Origin: Paraburkholderia susongensis
Lineage (GTDB): Bacteria > Pseudomonadota > Gammaproteobacteria > Burkholderiales > Burkholderiaceae
NCBI RefSeq assembly: GCF_900177725.1
Contig: NZ_FXAT01000017.1
Coordinates: 62,001-126,000 of the forward strand
DNA: 64,000 nucleotides
Direction: 5' to 3'
The position numbers were made by a program, and so were the translations under genes. Shown piece after piece: positions 60,538-64,000 of the stretch. Under the pieces are notes generated by a model, which worked only from the letters and a program-made list of their open reading frames with translations, did not search any database and was not told the DNA's origin. How positions within the stretch are numbered: position 1 is the first letter of the stretch; the number at the start of each line of letters is the position of its first letter.

Positions 60538-60836
60538 GTTTGACGCGAAGCTCGAACTGAATTTAGTTGGATGCGATGACGCTTCACATTCCGCTTCACA
60601 TGCTGCTTCACATTCGTCCGCCTGGGACGTCGACAAAATCCTCTTTTGCGAATTCAGTTCCTGTCTGCGGATTCCCGCCCGATTCAGGCAGTCACCGCCC
60701 GTTGGCGGGCCAGCGCACAGAGCGGGCTTTCGCGTGGCGATAGTCTCGTTTCAACCGGGGCGAATCCGTTTCCCGGAGAGTGGCATGTCGTTTGTGACAG
60801 GTCGGCTTTCACACCAAATCAATAACGAGAACTATC
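60538..60836. other. About 300 bp without a supported gene
   Basis: Apart from three direct repeats at 60581-60616, nothing was recognised. Open frames crossing the stretch look like GC-rich shadows with no start signals. Confidence 0.5.
60581..60616. repeat. Three 12-bp direct repeats GCTTCACATNNN
   Basis: GCTTCACATTCC, GCTTCACATGCT and GCTTCACATTCG follow each other without gaps. The conserved 9-mer GCTTCACAT occurs at exact 12-base steps, a little more than one helical turn. Confidence 0.85.
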
Positions 60837-61046
60837 ATGCGATCCGACGACACTGCCGTGGAGTTTGCACAGCCTCAACCCTTGGCGAGCGCGCCGCTCG
60901 ACGGCGCCGGCAAAGATAGGCCGCAACGTCTGGCGCGAACGCTGACGCGGGTCGCTTTCTGCTTTGCGTGGTTCTTCGGACTGGAGCCGTTTCTGGCGGC
61001 ACCGGCCGACGACGCACCGGCTCGGCACTCGCAACGCAGCCCATAA
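60837..61046 (+). CDS. Small hypothetical protein with one hydrophobic segment
   Basis: A possible 69-residue protein. It has a polar N-terminus, a basic stretch (DRPQRLARTLTR), one hydrophobic aromatic-rich segment (VAFCFAWFFGLEPFLAAP, about residues 39-56) and a polar tail. The pattern would suit a small membrane protein. The ribosome-binding site is weak (AACGAGAAC), and no family was recognised; a chance frame is quite possible. Confidence 0.3.
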   Translation: MRSDDTAVEFAQPQPLASAPLDGAGKDRPQRLARTLTRVAFCFAWFFGLEPFLAAPADDAPARHSQRSP

Positions 61047-61280
61047 GCCGGAATCCGGTGGAATCAGGGAAACTCCCGTGTGAAAAAGGGCGCTGCCGGA
61101 CCGTTAAATGAAGACGGAATGGCTTATTGATGGATGCCATCCGCTTTCAGCACGGGTTTTGTCACGCGGCGGCCGGCGCCGCAATTCACCTCCGGGCAGC
61201 ACCCGTGCTGAAGGCTTCCTCGCGCGTGGTATAGACGCCTTATAAAGACGCTGATAAAGAGGCACGCCGAAACCGGAATT

Positions 61281-61307
61281 AAAAAACCGCCTTGAAGGCG
61301 GTTTTTT
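61281..61307. terminator. Bidirectional terminator
   Basis: AAAAAACCGCC pairs perfectly with GGCGGTTTTTT around TTGAA. No gene clearly ends here; it may stop the small frame at 60837 or an unrecognised RNA. Confidence 0.85.
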
Positions 61308-61389
61308 ATTGGCGGCCGTACGTGGATCCGCGCAAGCCGGGACCGTTGATCTGCCACGCAGACGTGCGGTCATCCGACCGCGGCAAAAC

Positions 61390-61416
61390 AATCCAATCAA
61401 TCCGATCAATCCAATA
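61390..61416. repeat. Three 9-bp tandem repeats AATCCRATM
   Basis: AATCCAATC, AATCCGATC and AATCCAATA stand in tandem. They are short and of unknown meaning. Confidence 0.75.
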
Positions 61417-61795
61417 CGCACGAATAACCGTAGGTGCTTGTGAAATAAATCAATCGACCGACGGCAAGTTATCAATTGAACGTTGTCGCAAAAAAGACAG
61501 CTCTAACTTCATTAAGTTCCCCGCTCTCGTAAATAAATTCGGACCACACCGAAAACGCTTTCTTTAATCGCTTCCTTTTCGGAAAAATTCCCTCGCTTAT
61601 TTGTTAACGGTTCCGACCCGATTACGTCAGGCGTATTAAAGACCGTTGCAAACGCGCAACTCAGAATATTGAGACATTGCAAGTTGCTTTTGGCTGAAGC
61701 AGGCGATCCGGGGCTGCGATATTGCAATAAACGTCGGAAAAACAACGACTTAACCCTATCCTCCTACGGATTGTTGCGGATTTCGAAAAATCCTG

Positions 61796-61823
61796 TTGCG
61801 CAAACTACCTGCGCCGCTATTAG
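61796..61823 (+). promoter_or_regulatory. Candidate promoter of the major porin
   Basis: TTGCGC and TATTAG are separated by 16 bases, about 144 bases before the porin start codon. The match is moderate and would give a long untranslated leader. Confidence 0.35.
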
Positions 61824-61966
61824 GGTGTCCCCCTACACTCACGCTTCGCTTTAAGGGTGCCCAGTCGATCCGCACAGTTCGGCCGACAGGGCGGCGGCAG
61901 ATGGGATGTATCCGCTGCTGAGGCAGGTCCTGCTCCCCCGTGAAAATTTTTCGAATTGGAGTTTCC

Positions 61967-63115
61967 ATGAAAAAGAGTCTCATCGTCGTTGCGGCTGCCG
62001 CATCGTTCGCTTCTGTCGCTCACGCACAAAGCAGCGTGACCCTGTATGGTCTGCTCGACGCAGGTCTGACGTACACCAGCAACGTGGCCGGCAACTCCAA
62101 GTGGGCAGCTGGTAGCGGCGGCATCAACCAAAGCATGTTCGGTCTGCGTGGCTCGGAAGATCTGGGCGGCGGTCTGAAGGCAATCTTCACGTTGGAAAGC
62201 GGCTTCAACATCAACAACGGCGGCCTCGGTAACAACGGCGGCATCTTCAACCGTCAAGCGTTCGTCGGTCTGTCGAGCGCGCAATTCGGTACCGTCACGC
62301 TGGGCCGTCAATACGACGCAGCGCAAGACTACCTCGCACCGCTGACCGCAACCGGCAGCTGGGGCGGCACGTACTTCGCTCACCCGTTCAACAACGACAA
62401 CCTGAACACCAACGGTGGTCTGTCGGTTAACAACTCGATCAAGTACTCGAGCGCCAACTACGCTGGCTTCACGTTCGGCGGCACGTACGGCTTCTCGAAC
62501 CAGGCTGGCGCATTCGCAAACAACCGCCAGTACAGCTTGGGTGCTGCATACCAGTGGCAAGGCCTGCACCTCGGTGCTGCCTACGCACAGCAGAACAACC
62601 CGGCTGCTAACACGTCGGGTGCTTCGGACGGCGTCCTTGCGAACACGGCTGGCGTGTACCCCGCCACTTCGCAATTCCGTCAGCGCCAGTTCGGCGCAGC
62701 AGCTTCGTACGGCTTCGGCCCGGCAGTCGTCGGCGTGGCATGGACGCAATCGCGCATCGACAACCTGGTCGGCGCGGAAGTGGGTCAGCGTCAAGGCCAC
62801 ACGAACAACTACGAAATCAACGGCAAGTACAACCTGACGCCGGCTCTCGGCCTGGGCATCGCGTACACGTTCACCGACGCACGCGGCTACGGCATCAATG
62901 CTGACGGCAACGACATGAAGACCCGTTACCACCAGATCGGCGCACAGGCTGACTACTCGCTGTCGAAGCGCACGGACGTCTACGCTCAGGTCGTGTACCA
63001 GCACGCAATGGGCGACGGCGGCGTGGCATCGATCTACAGCGGCGACAACACGGTTCCGACCTCGTCGTCGAAGAACCAGACGGCTGCTACGGTCGGTCTG
63101 CGTCACCGCTTCTAA
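61967..63115 (+). CDS. Major outer-membrane porin (Burkholderia trimeric type)
   Basis: A 382-residue general porin. The signal peptide is cut after SVAHA (residue 20); the mature protein begins QSSVTLYGLLDAG and ends LRHRF. Strand patterns are typical: GSEDLGGGLKAIFTLESGF, FNRQAFVGLSSAQFGTVTLG. Codon use is strongly biased (AAC, CTG, GGC, TCG) beyond that of its neighbours, a sign of high expression. GGAG precedes ATG 61967; an in-frame ATG nine codons upstream lacks this. A clean terminator with a TTCG tetraloop follows. Confidence 0.95.
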   Translation: MKKSLIVVAAAASFASVAHAQSSVTLYGLLDAGLTYTSNVAGNSKWAAGSGGINQSMFGLRGSEDLGGGLKAIFTLESGFNINNGGLGNNGGIFNRQAFVGLSSAQFGTVTLGRQYDAAQDYLAPLTATGSWGGTYFAHPFNNDNLNTNGGLSVNNSIKYSSANYAGFTFGGTYGFSNQAGAFANNRQYSLGAAYQWQGLHLGAAYAQQNNPAANTSGASDGVLANTAGVYPATSQFRQRQFGAAASYGFGPAVVGVAWTQSRIDNLVGAEVGQRQGHTNNYEINGKYNLTPALGLGIAYTFTDARGYGINADGNDMKTRYHQIGAQADYSLSKRTDVYAQVVYQHAMGDGGVASIYSGDNTVPTSSSKNQTAATVGLRHRF

Positions 63116-63150
63116 GCTTCAACAGAAGCAGCCTGTAGCACATGCAGGAC

Positions 63151-63180
63151 AAAAAGGTGCCGTTCGCGGCACCTTTTTTT
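63151..63180 (+). terminator. Porin terminator with TTCG tetraloop
   Basis: AAAAGGTGCCG pairs with CGGCACCTTTT around TTCG, followed by a run of Ts to 63180. It lies 35 bases after the porin stop. Confidence 0.95.
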
Positions 63181-63220
63181 TATGCGCTCGCCGATTGTCG
63201 AGGCGGCGCAAAACGATGCG

Positions 63221-63260
63221 AAAAACCCGGTATCCGCAGAAACGGATACCGGGTTTTTTT
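63221..63260. terminator. Bidirectional terminator beside the porin remnant
   Basis: CCCGGTATCCG (63226-63236) pairs with CGGATACCGGG (63243-63253) around CAGAAA. U-runs are present on both strands. On the minus strand it directly follows the porin remnant and was probably that gene's terminator. Confidence 0.9.
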
Positions 63261-63270
63261 GCATCATGCA

Positions 63271-63484
63271 GGGCTCTCGCGCTGTCGACGAAGCCCGTGT
63301 CGTCTTTCGAATGCAGATAGCCGACATACAGCTTCGTCGAACTGAACGCATAGACCGCGTTCGCATTGAAGATGGTCTGCTTGTGATTGCTGTTGTCGCT
63401 GTTCTGCTGCACACCGGCCGCGACCGAGAGCGGGCCCGTCACGTACGACAGCGTGAAGCCGTACATATTGCGGTTTTTGACAAT
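63271..63484 (-). pseudogene. Internal fragment of a second porin gene
   Basis: About 70 codons read IVKNRNMYGFTLSYVTGPLS, then VAAGVQQNSDNSN and FSSTKLYVGYLHSKDDTGFV, clearly the middle strands of a Burkholderia porin. A TAA lies just upstream in frame, and the C-terminal strands with the final Phe are missing. A terminator hairpin follows directly. The fragment is the remnant of a porin gene opposite in strand to the intact one. Confidence 0.8.
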
Positions 63485-63609
63485 TGCCTCTGTTTACTTG
63501 ACAAGAATTGACTTTTGCTCGCACTCGCTTCGAGTAGTCTCAAAATAATTGCCCTAAACATCATTTACGCAGCGACGCCGGCGCATGTTTTGCACGCGCG
63601 CTTTTATGC

Positions 63610-63963
63610 ATGACTATTCCTTCTCCCGAACCCGTCGCGCTCTGGCCTGTCGTGCAGGATCTAACCGACGAGCAATGGCAGTGCGTCGCGCCGCTCCTGC
63701 CTGAAATGCTGAACGAAGGGCCGCGTCGCGGACGTCCGCCGATCGATATCCGCCACGTGCTGAACAGCGTGATGTGGGTGCTGCACACGCGCGCGCCGTG
63801 GGGCGCAATGCCCGGGCACTACGTGCCGTACCAGACCGCGCATCGTTACTATCTGCGCTGGAAAAAATCCGGTGTGCTGACCGCGATCATGATTGCGCTG
63901 TTCAAGACCGACGCGATCCTCGAAATGCGCGCGACGCGCAGGAGCGGCATGCGCGCGGGTTAG
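63610..63963 (+). CDS. Stand-alone IS402/DUF4096-type transposase N-terminal domain
   Basis: A 117-residue protein matching the N-terminal DNA-binding part of IS5-family (IS402-type) transposases: LTDEQWQCVAPLLPE, GRPPIDIRHVLNSVMWVLHT, GAPW-like RAPWGAMPGHYVPYQTAHRY. It stops on its own TAG-type end without any DDE catalytic domain, and no terminal inverted repeats were seen. It may be a decayed insertion sequence or a domesticated DNA-binding protein. GC and codon use fit the host. It sits beside the porin remnant. Confidence 0.75.
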   Translation: MTIPSPEPVALWPVVQDLTDEQWQCVAPLLPEMLNEGPRRGRPPIDIRHVLNSVMWVLHTRAPWGAMPGHYVPYQTAHRYYLRWKKSGVLTAIMIALFKTDAILEMRATRRSGMRAG

Positions 63964-64000
63964 CCTGATCGCACCCGGCTCGCGCGCCTAGATCTGTTCC

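Larger units (their letters stand above)
61047..61966. other. 920-bp intergenic region upstream of the major porin
   Basis: No gene is supported. The stretch contains a bidirectional terminator (61281-61307), a short 9-bp repeat array (61390-61416) and a possible promoter (61796-61823). The part from about 61,400 to 61,800 is clearly more AT-rich than the surroundings and could hold regulatory sites or a small RNA for the porin; none could be identified. Confidence 0.5.

Noticed and set aside
60581..60616. Short repeats as a possible CRISPR array
   Set aside because: Units are 12 bp without real spacers, and no cas gene is present.
60536..60919. 127-codon frame rich in His/Ser
   Set aside because: Its start lies within the terminator, the repeats lie inside it, and the composition is unlike a folded protein.
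61104..61475. Minus-strand frame of 123 codons upstream of the porin
   Set aside because: It crosses a bidirectional terminator and a short tandem repeat and has no recognisable domain.

Overview
The window reads as part of a main chromosome of a Burkholderia/Paraburkholderia-type betaproteobacterium. The evidence is high GC with codons ending in G or C throughout, a BPSS1780-family membrane protein, trimeric-porin genes of the Burkholderia type, a very Lys/Ala-rich RpoD N-terminus, the gene order xseB-ispA-dxs-folE2, and many LysR, CaiB and tricarboxylate-transporter genes. No rRNA, CRISPR, integrase, phage or plasmid gene was seen.

Positions 1-27,700 are core genome. They carry organic hydroperoxide defence (ohr/ohrR with shared operator-like sequences and a 15-unit hexanucleotide tandem repeat behind ohrR), homoserine kinase, AMP nucleosidase, a split two-gene ChrA-like transporter, a LOG-family hydrolase divergent from polA with a single base between the two start codons, a type II NADH dehydrogenase, a secreted dienelactone hydrolase, a mercaptopyruvate sulfurtransferase and a Rieske oxygenase. 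Isoprenoid genes (ispA, dxs), folE2 and tsaD follow. The macromolecular-synthesis operon rpsU-yqeY-dnaG-rpoD comes next, with an attenuator-like hairpin just before a GTG-started dnaG.

Directly after the rpoD terminator lies an 88-nt tRNA gene with a long (class II) variable arm but a CAU anticodon. This is the most unusual object in the window.

Positions 27,900-60,500 are an accessory metabolic region built from modules, each with its own regulator. (1) Cupin, CaiB CoA-transferase and MFS permease, divergent from a LysR gene. (2) etfBA, next to a citF/CaiB/acyl-CoA dehydrogenase/MaoC hydratase cluster with a NAC-like LysR gene and palindrome; this looks like branched C5-dicarboxylate CoA-ester catabolism. 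(3) CaiB, MFS, aldehyde dehydrogenase and GST, divergent from a LysR gene paralogous to that of module 1. (4) Alpha/beta hydrolase, HbpS-like protein, cupin, porin and TctCBA: an outer-membrane-to-cytoplasm uptake and processing locus with its own LysR gene. (5) FadR-type regulator, GlxR-like dehydrogenase, polar amino-acid-type ABC transporter, RpiB-like isomerase and a truncated ribokinase remnant.

Positions 60,500-64,000 hold a long non-coding stretch, a strongly expressed-looking general porin, a remnant of a second porin on the opposite strand, and a stand-alone IS402-type N-terminal domain without a DDE catalytic domain. Remnants (EmrB-like permease piece, ribokinase start, porin piece) mark past deletions around the accessory modules.
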